Below are positions 34,713 to 43,125 of a stretch of 64,000 bases of DNA, piece by piece. Under the pieces are notes generated by a model that was given only the letters and a program-made list of their open reading frames with translations, did not search any database and was not told where the DNA came from. A program made the position numbers and the translations under genes. How positions within the stretch are numbered: the stretch's first letter is position 1; each line of letters begins with the position of its first letter. Source of the stretch: Blautia sp. MSJ-9 (GTDB lineage: Bacteria; Bacillota; Clostridia; Lachnospirales; Lachnospiraceae); NCBI RefSeq assembly GCF_018919065.1, contig NZ_JAHLQG010000027.1, forward strand, positions 1 to 64,000. Reading direction: 5' to 3'.

Positions 34713-35864
34713 TTATAACATTTCTATCAGAGCTGCAATACGTGTATTTAGCTGTCCAACATCAGACTGAGAATAATCTGTCTCCACATGCAGATAAGGA
34801 ATCTTTTTCTCTTCTCTTACAAATCTGCCAACTTTACCGGCTTCCACATTATAAGTATGACAGGCCTGAAGAGTCATTTCCACAACAGCTTCTACCTGGT
34901 ACTCATCGATCAGTTCATTTAACAGTTCAAAACGGTTCGGATTCGGAGTCATAACAGAACAGCCGATATTCAGATAACGTCTTGCAATTGCTTCGTAAAT
35001 ATCCGGATCATTTTCATCAATCAGTCTGTCTACGCTCTTTGCACCGGAGCAGTTTTCAAAAGCAACTACCACACCGCCATTTTCTTCAATTGCTTTTACT
35101 ACTTTCATGGTAGCTCCGCCCATTGGACATCCGGTGATCAGAATACGATGTTTCTTTCCTTCGTTTTTGCCTGCTGCATATTCTTCTTTCAGCTTCACTG
35201 TCAGTGCATCAATCTCTGCCGGGACTTTGGAACGGTCAAACTTAAAGGTAGTTCCATACAATACATTATAAAGATTCTCACCCTTCATTGGAGCCGGATC
35301 CTGTTTCATCAGTTCATAGAAATCTTTCAAAGCACGACGTCCCTCATTGCTGATGCGGACTGCCTCACGAAGCTTCTCCTCTGTGATCTCCACCTCAAAT
35401 TTCTTCTCCAGATATTCTTTGAAACGGATAATCTCACTCTTCCAGTACTGAAGTGCAGCCTCTGTCTGTTTATGAGGAAGCTCCAGAATAAATACATCCT
35501 TAAATTCGGACATAAATTCATACATTTTTTTCTTTCCGTCACAGGTAGTCTCACCAACTACAACATCTGAAAAATAAAAGAATGGACATTTATCTGTCAC
35601 TGCAAACCCATAACTGGCCTTGATCAGTGGACAGAGATTTTTCGGCAATGTCTGCTCGGCTACCGGGATTGTTTCATCAGACATGGAACATAAACCTACA
35701 GAAGCAGCTCCCATGGCCATTGCAATCTCCTGTGGAAAATATGTACAGTAAGAACCAATTACCGGGATATTCTGATCCTTAATCTTCTTGATAGCAAGAA
35801 ATGAATTCTTCCTCTGCTCCGCAAACTCCTCAAATACTTCTGGTAAATCTTTAATTATTTCCAT
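34713..35864 (-). CDS. yjiM: Double-cubane cluster protein, 2-hydroxyacyl-CoA dehydratase family (YjiM-like)
   Basis: 383 residues, a single-subunit HgdB/BcrC-family protein. Candidate cluster cysteines lie in GSYCTYF, GLCSMSD, LCPLIK, DKCPFFYF, GETTCDGKK, TGCPMGGAT, ENCSGAKS and IGCSVM. By my recollection its size and its pairing with an activase match E. coli YjiM/YjiL and the clostridial double-cubane cluster protein, which carries an [8Fe-9S] cluster and reduces small molecules at very low potential. A true hydroxyacyl-CoA dehydratase would need a second subunit and CoA-pathway genes, and none are here. It lies 99 bp after the activase. Confidence 0.85.
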   Translation of the reverse strand: MEIIKDLPEVFEEFAEQRKNSFLAIKKIKDQNIPVIGSYCTYFPQEIAMAMGAASVGLCSMSDETIPVAEQTLPKNLCPLIKASYGFAVTDKCPFFYFSDVVVGETTCDGKKKMYEFMSEFKDVFILELPHKQTEAALQYWKSEIIRFKEYLEKKFEVEITEEKLREAVRISNEGRRALKDFYELMKQDPAPMKGENLYNVLYGTTFKFDRSKVPAEIDALTVKLKEEYAAGKNEGKKHRILITGCPMGGATMKVVKAIEENGGVVVAFENCSGAKSVDRLIDENDPDIYEAIARRYLNIGCSVMTPNPNRFELLNELIDEYQVEAVVEMTLQACHTYNVEAGKVGRFVREEKKIPYLHVETDYSQSDVGQLNTRIAALIEML

Positions 35865-35963
35865 CTTTGTGCCTCATCTTTCTATCGTTTTTATATTATT
35901 TTTTACTTCTTTCATACCATTCGCCAACTGTTGCAGTCCTTATTATCCTCTACAGTTGATTAT

Positions 35964-36725
35964 TTATTTCTTTTTTTCTCCGGCAAGCAATGATGCCCCA
36001 AACGCTCCTGCATATCTTCCGTCTTTCATAGCTTCAACAGCACATCCAAGTTTTTCCGAAAGAATTTCTGCAAAATACGGACATTCACTCAATCCTCCCG
36101 TAAGGAGCACTGTCCCCGGAAGCTGCTTTCTTCTGGCAAGCTGCGCAACTTTCTCCGCTACAGAATTTACCACTCCCGCAGCTATATCCTCTCTGCTTCG
36201 CCCTTCACCAATCATGCTGATTACCTCAGATTCCGCAAATACCGTACACAACGAACTGATCGGTACCACAGTTCCCTGTTCTGCCAGGTCAAACAGTTCC
36301 GCAATGGTAACTCCCAGTCGATTCGCCATAATCTCCAGAAACTTCCCGGTTCCGGCAGAACATTTATCATTCATAAGAAAATCCTGGATCATTCCCTGAT
36401 CTATCAAGATTACTTTCGTATCCTGACCACCTACATCAATAATTGCACATTCATTTCCCGCCAGTTCTCTGCCACCTCTTCCATGGCAGGTAATCTCCGT
36501 AATCACAAAATCCGCATAATCCACAGCTACACGCCCATATCCTGTAGCTGCTACACGAACCCCTTCACTCATTACATCAATCCCCTGATCCAGAAGCCTT
36601 GAAGCAATCTCCGAAGCCGTCTCCTTACTGCTCCACCCTGTAGGCAGCACAAATTTCATTTCCCTGTCACCAGTCACAACTGTCTTCGAAGCAGTCGAAC
36701 CAATATCAATTCCAACATAATACAA
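35964..36725 (-). CDS. yjiL: ATP-dependent activase/reductase of the double-cubane protein (YjiL-like)
   Basis: 253 residues of the ASKHA fold, in the HgdC/BadF family. N-terminal phosphate motif VGIDIGSTASKTV, second phosphate motif AIIDVGGQDTKVI, and the two cysteines that bridge a [4Fe-4S] cluster across the homodimer (NDKCSAGTGKF and ISSLCTVFAESEV). The C-terminal LTGGLSECPYF completes the ATP site. It hydrolyses ATP to push a low-potential electron into the partner encoded next. First gene of the pair. Confidence 0.92.
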   Translation of the reverse strand: MYYVGIDIGSTASKTVVTGDREMKFVLPTGWSSKETASEIASRLLDQGIDVMSEGVRVAATGYGRVAVDYADFVITEITCHGRGGRELAGNECAIIDVGGQDTKVILIDQGMIQDFLMNDKCSAGTGKFLEIMANRLGVTIAELFDLAEQGTVVPISSLCTVFAESEVISMIGEGRSREDIAAGVVNSVAEKVAQLARRKQLPGTVLLTGGLSECPYFAEILSEKLGCAVEAMKDGRYAGAFGASLLAGEKKK

Positions 36726-36780
36726 CTTTTCTCACCTGCTTTTTTTGGTATTTTTATCCATTCTGTTTACTGTAACTTCT

Positions 36781-36809
36781 ATTATACCCTTTCCCATTAA
36801 TAATCAAAA
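36781..36809 (-). promoter_or_regulatory. Probable sigma-A promoter of yjiL-yjiM
   Basis: Minus-strand TTTTGA (36804-36809), a 17-bp spacer and a perfect TATAAT (36781-36786), 56 bp upstream of the start. The rest of the 326-bp gap (36726-37051) holds AT-rich sequence and one terminator. Confidence 0.55.
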
Positions 36810-36984
36810 ATTCAAAAATACAATAAAAGCAGGAGATTTATTTAAAAAAGCTATAAATGATTTTTACCCCACGAACAAGCAATGATACACGACAGATAAT
36901 GATAAAATCCTCTTTATAAATTTATCTGGTAAAATCAAGACACAATAGATTTTTGTTACATTTCCATTATAGCAGAAAAGAAAA

Positions 36985-37024
36985 ACCAGTAACGTTTCGG
37001 GTATATATCAAAAACATTACTGGT
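36985..37024. terminator. Terminator after the Gfo/Idh oxidoreductase
   Basis: ACCAGTAA..GTTT pairs with AAAC..TTACTGGT, with T-runs on both strands. In the minus direction it ends the oxidoreductase transcript. Confidence 0.8.
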
Positions 37025-37051
37025 CTTTTTTATAAGATTATTCCACACTTT

Positions 37052-38020
37052 TTATTCGATACAGGGAATCTCATAATTCCAGGATTTACGGATATTGTCC
37101 ATGATTTTCATAATCCTTATTGTCTCTGCATGAGGCATTTCCGGACACTCCGGTTTTCCCTCATGAATTGCTTTCATGCAGGATTCTACCTCATATTCAT
37201 ATCCTGAGATCTGTTCCGGCACAACATAAGAAGCCACTTCTTTATGTTCGGTATCAAACACTGTAATCTTTTCCGGATTATTGATATTCTGCACCTGCAT
37301 ATATCCTCTGGTTCCGAAAATACTTCCCATTCTGTCTGAGATTTCCCTTGCTCCACACTGAAGGGTTGCCATGCAGTCTCCCTCAAACACCATGGCAATG
37401 CTGTCCAGAATATCCACTCCATTCTGAAAGATTGCAGTAGCCTTTACATCCTTTACCTTATCGCCAAGCACCATGGAGGCAAAATTGATTGGATATACGC
37501 CTACATCCAGAAGAGCACCTCCTGCAAGCTCCGGTTTACGGATACGTTCCACATGACTTACTGTATAGCTGAGATTCGCGGTAACTGCCGTAACTTCTCC
37601 GATCACACCACTTTCAATAATATCGTTGATCATCTTTCTGGACGGCATATATCTTGTCCAGATTGCTTCTGTGATCAGAAGCTTTTTCTCTTTTGCAAGA
37701 TCAAATAATTTCTGTGCCTGCTCTGCATTTACAGTAAATGCCTTTTCACAAAGCACATGCTTTCCCGCTTCCAGACACATCTTTGCATGCAGATAATGGT
37801 GTGAATGAGGAGTTGCGATATAAACCAGTCCAACCTCATCATCTGCCAGCATTTCCTCATAGGATCCATATGCTTTTTTTACTTCATATTTCTGTGCAAA
37901 TACCCGGGCACGTTCCAGATCACGGGCAGCAACCGCATACGCCTCCACACCTTTCATTCCTGCCACTGTTTTCGCCATAGTAGAAGCAATACCTCCTGCT
38001 CCCAGAATACCTAACTTCAT
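37052..38020 (-). CDS. Gfo/Idh/MocA family oxidoreductase
   Basis: 322 residues. The Rossmann NAD(P) site reads GILGAGGIASTMAKTV (residues 3-18). The conserved EKP-type motif is CEKAFTVN (Ala replacing Pro) near residue 92, and the substrate domain includes ELAGGALLDVGVYPINFAS, with the Asp and the Tyr region typical of dehydrogenases acting on sugars or inositols. The pattern is close to trans-1,2-dihydrobenzene-1,2-diol dehydrogenase-like members, but the substrate cannot be named. It is monocistronic. The 165-bp repeat begins 33 bp upstream of the start, so its promoter lies within or beyond the repeat. Confidence 0.88.
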   Translation of the reverse strand: MKLGILGAGGIASTMAKTVAGMKGVEAYAVAARDLERARVFAQKYEVKKAYGSYEEMLADDEVGLVYIATPHSHHYLHAKMCLEAGKHVLCEKAFTVNAEQAQKLFDLAKEKKLLITEAIWTRYMPSRKMINDIIESGVIGEVTAVTANLSYTVSHVERIRKPELAGGALLDVGVYPINFASMVLGDKVKDVKATAIFQNGVDILDSIAMVFEGDCMATLQCGAREISDRMGSIFGTRGYMQVQNINNPEKITVFDTEHKEVASYVVPEQISGYEYEVESCMKAIHEGKPECPEMPHAETIRIMKIMDNIRKSWNYEIPCIE

Positions 38021-38052
38021 TTTATTGTCCTCCCATATTTCTTCGCTACTCC

Positions 38053-38215
38053 AGAGCGTGTCTGAAAAAGGCTTTTTGCAAGATGTGCGTCACAATTTGT
38101 GGGAGATTTTGTTCGAATAAGGGCGTCATAGCGGGCTACGACAATCGAATTCGGGAAAAATATACCTCAAAATGGGGCGTGCAGATTGTGGGAATGATTT
38201 TTCAAACACGCTCTA
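38053..38215. repeat. 165-bp palindromic element, copy 2
   Basis: Ends in the inverted repeat AGAGCGTGTCTGAAAAA / TTTTTCAAACACGCTCT and aligns along its whole length with 9840-10005, differing at scattered positions. It lies directly upstream of the oxidoreductase gene. Confidence 0.85.
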
Positions 38216-38293
38216 ATACCTATTCTTAATTTTACAGCATCATCGCCCGGAGAACAAGTTTATTCCGTTATATATTTATCCCATATCATTCAT

Positions 38294-38491
38294 TTATTTT
38301 TTCAGTTTCTCTTTTTTTCGTTTCGTCATCAACCCTCCAATCCTTCCGGTCTCTTTCGCAGACAGACTTTTCCATCCATCACTCAATACCCTGTCCAGCA
38401 GTCCCATTTCCTCTGCAATTTCATACTTCATTCTGACCTCCGGCAATAATTCTCCATCAAGATAAGCTTTTATTTCCTTTTCTTTATCCAA
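38294..38491 (-). CDS. Small acid-soluble spore protein, alpha/beta type
   Basis: 65 residues starting from TTG at 38491; an in-frame GTG 12 bp upstream overlaps the ribosome site, and an ATG at 38431 with a strong GGAGG would give 45 residues. The core MKYEIAEEMGLLDRV...GWKSLSAKETGRIGGLMTKRKKE matches the two conserved segments of alpha/beta SASPs, which coat forespore DNA and shield it from UV. The sequence is lysine-rich at the C-terminus. A sigma-G-like promoter lies directly upstream, supporting both the identity and the long form. Confidence 0.8.
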   Translation of the reverse strand: MDKEKEIKAYLDGELLPEVRMKYEIAEEMGLLDRVLSDGWKSLSAKETGRIGGLMTKRKKEKLKK

Positions 38492-38531
38492 AACAGCCCA
38501 CACTCCTTTTCTTTGGAGTATGGGCTGTTTT
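38490..38531. terminator. Palindrome spanning pspC end and spore-protein start
   Basis: AAACAGCCCACACTCC pairs with GGAGTATGGGCTGTTT across an 8-nt loop. On the minus strand it follows pspC by about 120 bp with a short T-run, and it also contains the -10 box, ribosome site and start region of the spore protein gene. Confidence 0.6.
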
Positions 38532-38545
38532 CTTAATTTTTATAC
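38516..38545 (-). promoter_or_regulatory. Sigma-G-like promoter of the spore protein gene
   Basis: Minus-strand GTATA (38541-38545), an 18-bp spacer and CATACTC (38516-38522) match the sigma-G consensus except at the last base. Confidence 0.65.
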
Positions 38546-38649
38546 TGTATTTCACTGTATTTCATGCAAACGGATATTCGCAATCCGCTTCGCTGCTTGC
38601 TTGATTCGGTTAAACTTCTGTCTATTACAGATTGGATTCTGAGATTCTG

Positions 38650-38835
38650 TTATCTTTTCGGAATAATAATTGCCGCAATGATATATGCCCAGATTCCCGC
38701 ACCGCCAAAACAGGTAAGGATCACCCATGCCAGACGCACCAGCGTAGGGTCAATATCAAAATATTCTGCGATTCCTCCACATACACCGCAAAGCATACTG
38801 TTTTCTGATGATTTGTATAAACGTTTGTCACCCAT
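38650..38835 (-). CDS. PspC-domain membrane protein
   Basis: 61 residues from ATG 38835 (AGGAGG before it; an in-frame upstream ATG adds 11 residues). The PspC domain is complete: KRLYKSSENSMLCGVCGGIAEYF, then DPTLVRLAWVI, and one membrane helix ending AIIIPKR. PspC-type proteins take part in envelope-stress sensing. It follows the PadR-DUF1700-DUF4097 group on the same strand, with a 132-bp gap. Confidence 0.9.
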   Translation of the reverse strand: MGDKRLYKSSENSMLCGVCGGIAEYFDIDPTLVRLAWVILTCFGGAGIWAYIIAAIIIPKR

Positions 38836-38967
38836 GTTCCATTTCCTCCTTAAACCCAGATTAGTCAAGCAGATAAAATCATCCGCTTCGCTACTTACTC
38901 TACACCGAATAACTTCCTGATTCGGTTAAATACCACTTTTATTTCTGCACGTCAGAGTATATGCTCT

Positions 38968-39936
38968 TCAGGATATCTGCAAATCTCTGTGCTCTTTCCC
39001 GGAGAAATCTACTGATATATTTCCCATACCGCACTCCAGATCCAGTTTCCTGTCTGCGCCTTTATTGGAAATGCTTTTCTCCCGTCCAAGTCCGCTGTAG
39101 GAATCAGAACCTACATCCAGATTTCCCACTCCACATTCCAGATCATAATTATAATCCTCCTGCGTACCGGTCAGTGTCAGATCCAGTTCACCCAGACCAC
39201 ATTCTCCATCTGTCTTCCTGGCGCTCAGATCTGCAAATGTCATACTTCCGGTTCCGATTTCCAGATCTGCCTCCCTTGCAGTCACCGGATTCTTACTTTC
39301 AAATTCCCCGGCTCCCATCTCCACACTCAGCTTCTCTGTCTCAATATCTCTGTTCAGATAAACAGTACCTGCACCCATCTCAATCTCCAGCTCCTGAAGC
39401 TTAACATCTTCCGGATAGGAGATACACACCTTTCTGTTTTTAGACAGTTTTTTCGTGCTTCTGACCTTAAGAGTATCCGAACTCTCCTTCACTGTCACAT
39501 TCTTCCCACTGTCATCATAAACTCTGACACAGAAACTGTCGCCCTCTTCCAGAATCAGCTCATCGTACTTCAGCTCTATATCCAGCTTTGTGGGCTGATA
39601 CTTCAACTGATATACAGTGCCATCTTCCTCATTCTCATCAACAGCGCGGGCATAATCCTCACTGTCGTCACAGTCGTCGCTGTCGTCATAATCATCGCTG
39701 TCATAGTCATCGCTGTCATCATAATCATAATCGTCATAATCATCATCGTCATCATAATCATCGCTGTCATCATAATCATAATCCCCATCTGCCACCAGAA
39801 GCACCCTTTTCAGACTTTTCACCCCTGTCAGTTCCGACATACTGGCTCCCATAACACCACCGGCAGTTGTCAGCCCGATTCCCACAGCACCAAAAATCCC
39901 CGCTGCGATCAACATTCCTTTTGTAAACTTCTTCAT
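38968..39936 (-). CDS. DUF4097-type beta-strand protein with Asp/Tyr-rich segment
   Basis: 322 residues. A hydrophobic N-terminal segment (residues 7-30) is followed by a very acidic run from about residue 52 to 95 made of DYDD and SDDYD units. A parallel-beta repeat domain follows (about 125-322) with repeated units such as LEIEMGAGTVYLN, LSVEMGAGEFES, LEIGTGSMTF and LECGVGNLDVG. The DUF4097 fold is a putative adhesin or envelope domain regularly paired with DUF1700 and PadR, as here. The acidic run is coded by near-repetitive triplets (39650-39785), prone to length change. It overlaps the DUF1700 gene by 4 bp. Confidence 0.88.
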   Translation of the reverse strand: MKKFTKGMLIAAGIFGAVGIGLTTAGGVMGASMSELTGVKSLKRVLLVADGDYDYDDSDDYDDDDDYDDYDYDDSDDYDSDDYDDSDDCDDSEDYARAVDENEEDGTVYQLKYQPTKLDIELKYDELILEEGDSFCVRVYDDSGKNVTVKESSDTLKVRSTKKLSKNRKVCISYPEDVKLQELEIEMGAGTVYLNRDIETEKLSVEMGAGEFESKNPVTAREADLEIGTGSMTFADLSARKTDGECGLGELDLTLTGTQEDYNYDLECGVGNLDVGSDSYSGLGREKSISNKGADRKLDLECGMGNISVDFSGKEHRDLQIS

Positions 39937-40640
39937 TTAACCGCCTCCTTTCTCTTTCTGTAAAGTACCCTGTTAAAAAAGTCGGTAATCTTCCGAAACC
40001 ACTTCGGCACAATACGTACTGCGACACTGATCAGCCCCAATACCATAAGGATTGCCAGAGCAATCATAAGACATCCAATTCCTATTGTCATGATCCCGGT
40101 TCCGGTCATTACAGTCAAAAGCCCTGCTCCAGCCACAACAGCTGCAAGCCCGCCAACCAGTAAAGCCACAGCGCCTATACCCAATCCAACGATCAGCCAG
40201 AACGGAAGCAGTAAGATTCCAACTGCAAATGTCAGAATCCCACCAACAGCCCCCTTAACAAAGGGAGAGATAAAAACCAGCAGAATCACCGCAAGGATCA
40301 GCACCGCCTGATTCCCCTTTCTGAAAAAACGCTTCCCTGTTCCCGACTCTTCTCCATATTTCTCAGGCATCTGACCTCTCTCTTTAGTCCGGGCATCCTC
40401 ATAGCCATGCTCCGTATATTCTCCATACTCATAGCCTCCTGCCGAACCTTTCAGATCCGCCTTGATAATCGCTGCAACCTTCTCGGGACTTCCAAGTTCC
40501 CTGAGCACCGAAGCTTCATTCTCAGCTCCTGCATCATCGAAATAACTATTATAAAAATCAAGGGCATCCTGCCTCTCTGTCTCGGAAATATCAGCAAGCA
40601 GCTTCTCCAGCTCCTGCATAAACTGCGCCCTGTCCATCAT
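39933..40640 (-). CDS. DUF1700 (HAAS-domain) membrane protein
   Basis: 235 residues. An N-terminal HAAS helical domain (FMQELEKLLADISETERQDALDFYNSYFDDAGAE) is followed by a charged linker and four membrane helices packed in two pairs (about 105-215). HAAS domains occur with PadR regulators and are thought to relay membrane signals. It overlaps padR by 4 bp upstream and the DUF4097 gene by 4 bp downstream, so the three are translationally linked. Confidence 0.9.
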   Translation of the reverse strand: MMDRAQFMQELEKLLADISETERQDALDFYNSYFDDAGAENEASVLRELGSPEKVAAIIKADLKGSAGGYEYGEYTEHGYEDARTKERGQMPEKYGEESGTGKRFFRKGNQAVLILAVILLVFISPFVKGAVGGILTFAVGILLLPFWLIVGLGIGAVALLVGGLAAVVAGAGLLTVMTGTGIMTIGIGCLMIALAILMVLGLISVAVRIVPKWFRKITDFFNRVLYRKRKEAVK

Positions 40641-40957
40641 CCTATTCCTCCCTCAAACATCCCGCTTATCTTGGATGCATAAATTTTCCATTCAGCTTTA
40701 TAAAACTCCAGCTGCGCAGCACCTCTGTCCGTCAGCTTATAATAACGCCGGTTACGTCCTGCATACGCCATATCGTAAACCTCCAGACAATCATCCTTCT
40801 GCAGCCTCCTGAGCACCGGATACAAAGTAGACTCCGAAACATCCAGAACTCCACGCACATCCTGCGTGATCTTATACCCGTAAGTCCCTTCCTTCTCCTT
40901 AGAAACAACCGCCAGAACAACCGCATCCAGAAGCGCAGCACCCGTATTAAAAACCAT
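40637..40957 (-). CDS. PadR-family transcriptional regulator
   Basis: 106 residues from ATG 40957, preceded by GAGGGAG. A winged helix-turn-helix (LLDAVVLAVVSK...GYKITQDV..LDVSESTLYPVLRRLQKDDCLEVY) carries the PadR signature, followed by a short C-terminal dimerisation helix. It probably represses its own operon (with DUF1700 and DUF4097) and responds to an envelope signal. A strict operator was not identified. Confidence 0.92.
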   Translation of the reverse strand: MVFNTGAALLDAVVLAVVSKEKEGTYGYKITQDVRGVLDVSESTLYPVLRRLQKDDCLEVYDMAYAGRNRRYYKLTDRGAAQLEFYKAEWKIYASKISGMFEGGIG

Positions 40958-41019
40958 ATGCTCACTCCCTCGTTTCAATTATGTTCTGTACAGACAGCAT
41001 CATCTCTGCAATCCAGCCT

Positions 41020-41040
41020 TAGAGCGTGTCTGAAAAATGC
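41020..41040. repeat. One terminus of the 165-bp palindromic element
   Basis: TAGAGCGTGTCTGAAAAATGC matches the left end of the copies at 9840 and 38053. The rest of the element is absent, so this is a deletion remnant. Confidence 0.7.
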
Positions 41041-41252
41041 TCCAGACTATACCAAAGGTAAACGCCATTTCACATCTGATACATTTATTCCATCCTGTTC
41101 ACATACTATACAGAACATCAATATTGTTTTGTTAACGATATTATATGATGTATAATATGATTTTGTCAATACTATTTAGTAAAAATCATTTATACTTTAT
41201 AATCATTTTGATACCTTTACCGAAAATACCTCATTAACGTCTTCCGGTTTAC

Positions 41253-41397
41253 TATAGCACTCCTCATAAATAATGTATTTAAAAGCATTGCTATATATCA
41301 ATTTCTTATTTCATAAATTACTGCAAACAATCCAGTCCATCATAGCGTGAAGTCCTGCTGAACTGTCTTGATTGCATTATTTTATGGCATTGCTATA
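41253..41397. repeat. 46-bp palindrome family, one diverged copy and one half copy
   Basis: 41253-41295 (TATAGCACTCCTCATAAATA...AGCATTGCTATA) is a diverged copy of the palindrome at 50857-50902, and 41373-41397 resembles its right half. Both lie in the gene-free region 40979-41721. Confidence 0.6.
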
Positions 41398-41459
41398 GTA
41401 TTTCATAAACTTAATATTCCATAAACCTCACGTTATACTACAGTTATTTTCAGTAAACA

Positions 41460-41674
41460 GCGCAGGAAAATATATCTGTCTGAGTGCATTTGCAGGCATC
41501 TTAGATCTTCTTAGCCGGTAGAAATCTGCGTTATGGAGAAAAATCGCAACCTGTCTGAGCGAAGCCTGCAGCGAAGCGAGTTTTGCATTTTTCTCCATGC
41601 TTTTAGCAGATTTTTACCGACTTAGAAGATCTTAGATGCCGAAACCGCACTCAGACAGATATATTTTCCTGCGC
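41460..41674. repeat. 215-bp imperfect palindrome (giant hairpin)
   Basis: Left arm 41460-41549 and right arm 41584-41674 are complementary over most of their length, including GCGCAGGAAAATATATCTGTCTGAG and CATCTTAGATCTTCT with short mismatched bubbles. The loop carries CTGAGCGAAGCCTGCAGCGAAGCGAG. No ORF lies within. It ends 48 bp before the methyltransferase start. Confidence 0.8.
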
Positions 41675-41721
41675 GTCCCCCACCCACCAATCAAAACTAC
41701 AGCAAAGGAACCCAACCCATT

Positions 41722-43125
41722 ATGAACGAAAATACAACACCCCTCCACCCAGCCTTCCTCACCCGAATGAAAGAAATGCTCGGCAACGAATACCCCGCCT
41801 TTCTCTCCAGCTTCAGCGCCCCCCGAACCTACGGCCTGCGCATAAACATCTCCAAGATCACCTGCGAAGACTTCGAAAACCTGTCTCCATTTCCAACCCG
41901 TCAGATCCCATGGATCAAAAACGGCTACTTCTACGATGAAGACATCCGTCCTTCCAGATGCCCATACTACCAGGCCGGCCTCTACTACCTTCAGGAACCC
42001 AGCGCCATGACCCCCGCCTCCCGCATCCCCATCGAGCCGGGTGACAGAGTCCTGGACCTCTGTGCAGCCCCGGGCGGCAAGGCAACTGCAGCAGGCGCAG
42101 CACTTCAGGGACAGGGACTTCTGGTAGCAAACGATATCAGCACTTCCCGCGCCAGAGCCCTCCTTCGCAACCTGGAACTCTTCGGCATCCCAAATGTCTT
42201 CGTAGCAAACGAAACACCTGCAAAGTTAACCAAAGCATTCCCCGAATTCTTTGACAAGATCATCCTGGATGCTCCATGCTCCGGAGAAGGAATGTTCCGT
42301 AAAGAAGAAGCCCTTGCCAAAGACTGGACTCCTGAAAAATCCATGGAGCTTTCCGAAATCCAGAAAGAGCTTATCCTCCAGGCAGCCGATATGCTCCGTC
42401 CCGGCGGACTGATGCTTTACTCTACATGCACATTCGCGCCTGCTGAAGACGAACAAACTGTTTCCTGGCTTCTGGAAAACCGTCCTGACATGGAACTGGC
42501 AGAAATGGAAGATTATGAAGGCTTCTCCCATGGAGTTCCTGAATGGGTAAACAAAAATCCTGAACTTATCAAATGCATCCGGATTTTCCCACACAAAATG
42601 AACGGAGAGGGACACTTCCTTGCGCTCTTCCGTAAAAAAGGACAGGCAATCCGGGAAAACTCCCGTCCTCACACAAAACCGGACAAAAACGCATTTCCAC
42701 TGATTGAGGAATTTCTGAACGAAATCGGTCTGAAAACTCTCTGTGGCCAGCCGTTTGACTGGGAACGTGTGGAAATCCGCGGTGATAAAGCCTACTATCT
42801 TCCCCCTGTTGCCCACAACTTCCGCGGCATCACCTTCTTAAGAAACGGTCTCTATCTCGGTGACCTGAAGAAAAACCGCTTCGAGCCGTCTCAGCCACTT
42901 GCATTGGCAATCCGCAAAAATGAAGCAGAAGCAGTCATCTCTCTCTCCACTTCTGACGAAAGGATTACCAGATATTTAAAGGGCGAAACCTTAAATATCG
43001 AACCCGAAGAAGCAGCTCACAAAAAAGGCTGGCATCTCCTCTGTGCAGATGGATATCCCATTGGCTTCGGCAAACTGGTCAACCAGATTCTGAAAAACAA
43101 ATATCCGGCAGGGTGGCGCGTATAA
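41722..43125 (+). CDS. RsmF/NOL1-family rRNA (cytosine-C5) methyltransferase
   Basis: 467 residues. The SAM-binding core includes DLCAAPGGKATAAG (motif I, near residue 113). The catalytic region reads DAPCSGEGMFRKEE, and the second cysteine lies in YSTCTFAPAEDE, the paired Cys arrangement of the RsmB/NOP family. A C-terminal RNA-binding extension (about 315-467) with PGDRVL-type beta elements is as in YebU/RsmF. It should methylate a cytosine of 16S rRNA; the exact position is not determined. The first 60 codons are markedly C-rich compared with neighbours. Confidence 0.92.
   Translation: MNENTTPLHPAFLTRMKEMLGNEYPAFLSSFSAPRTYGLRINISKITCEDFENLSPFPTRQIPWIKNGYFYDEDIRPSRCPYYQAGLYYLQEPSAMTPASRIPIEPGDRVLDLCAAPGGKATAAGAALQGQGLLVANDISTSRARALLRNLELFGIPNVFVANETPAKLTKAFPEFFDKIILDAPCSGEGMFRKEEALAKDWTPEKSMELSEIQKELILQAADMLRPGGLMLYSTCTFAPAEDEQTVSWLLENRPDMELAEMEDYEGFSHGVPEWVNKNPELIKCIRIFPHKMNGEGHFLALFRKKGQAIRENSRPHTKPDKNAFPLIEEFLNEIGLKTLCGQPFDWERVEIRGDKAYYLPPVAHNFRGITFLRNGLYLGDLKKNRFEPSQPLALAIRKNEAEAVISLSTSDERITRYLKGETLNIEPEEAAHKKGWHLLCADGYPIGFGKLVNQILKNKYPAGWRV

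Noticed and set aside
34713-36725. 2-hydroxyglutaryl-CoA dehydratase pathway
   Set aside because: Only one dehydratase-type subunit is present and there are no CoA-transferase or dehydrogenase genes; the YjiM/YjiL-type pair is a better match.
39588-39854. Plus-strand His/Arg-rich ORF opposite the DUF4097 acidic segment
   Set aside because: It is the antisense of GAY/TAY repeats; the composition has no other support.
41253-41397. CRISPR-like repeats
   Set aside because: The repeats are palindromic, diverged and irregularly spaced, with no uniform spacers and no cas genes in the window.
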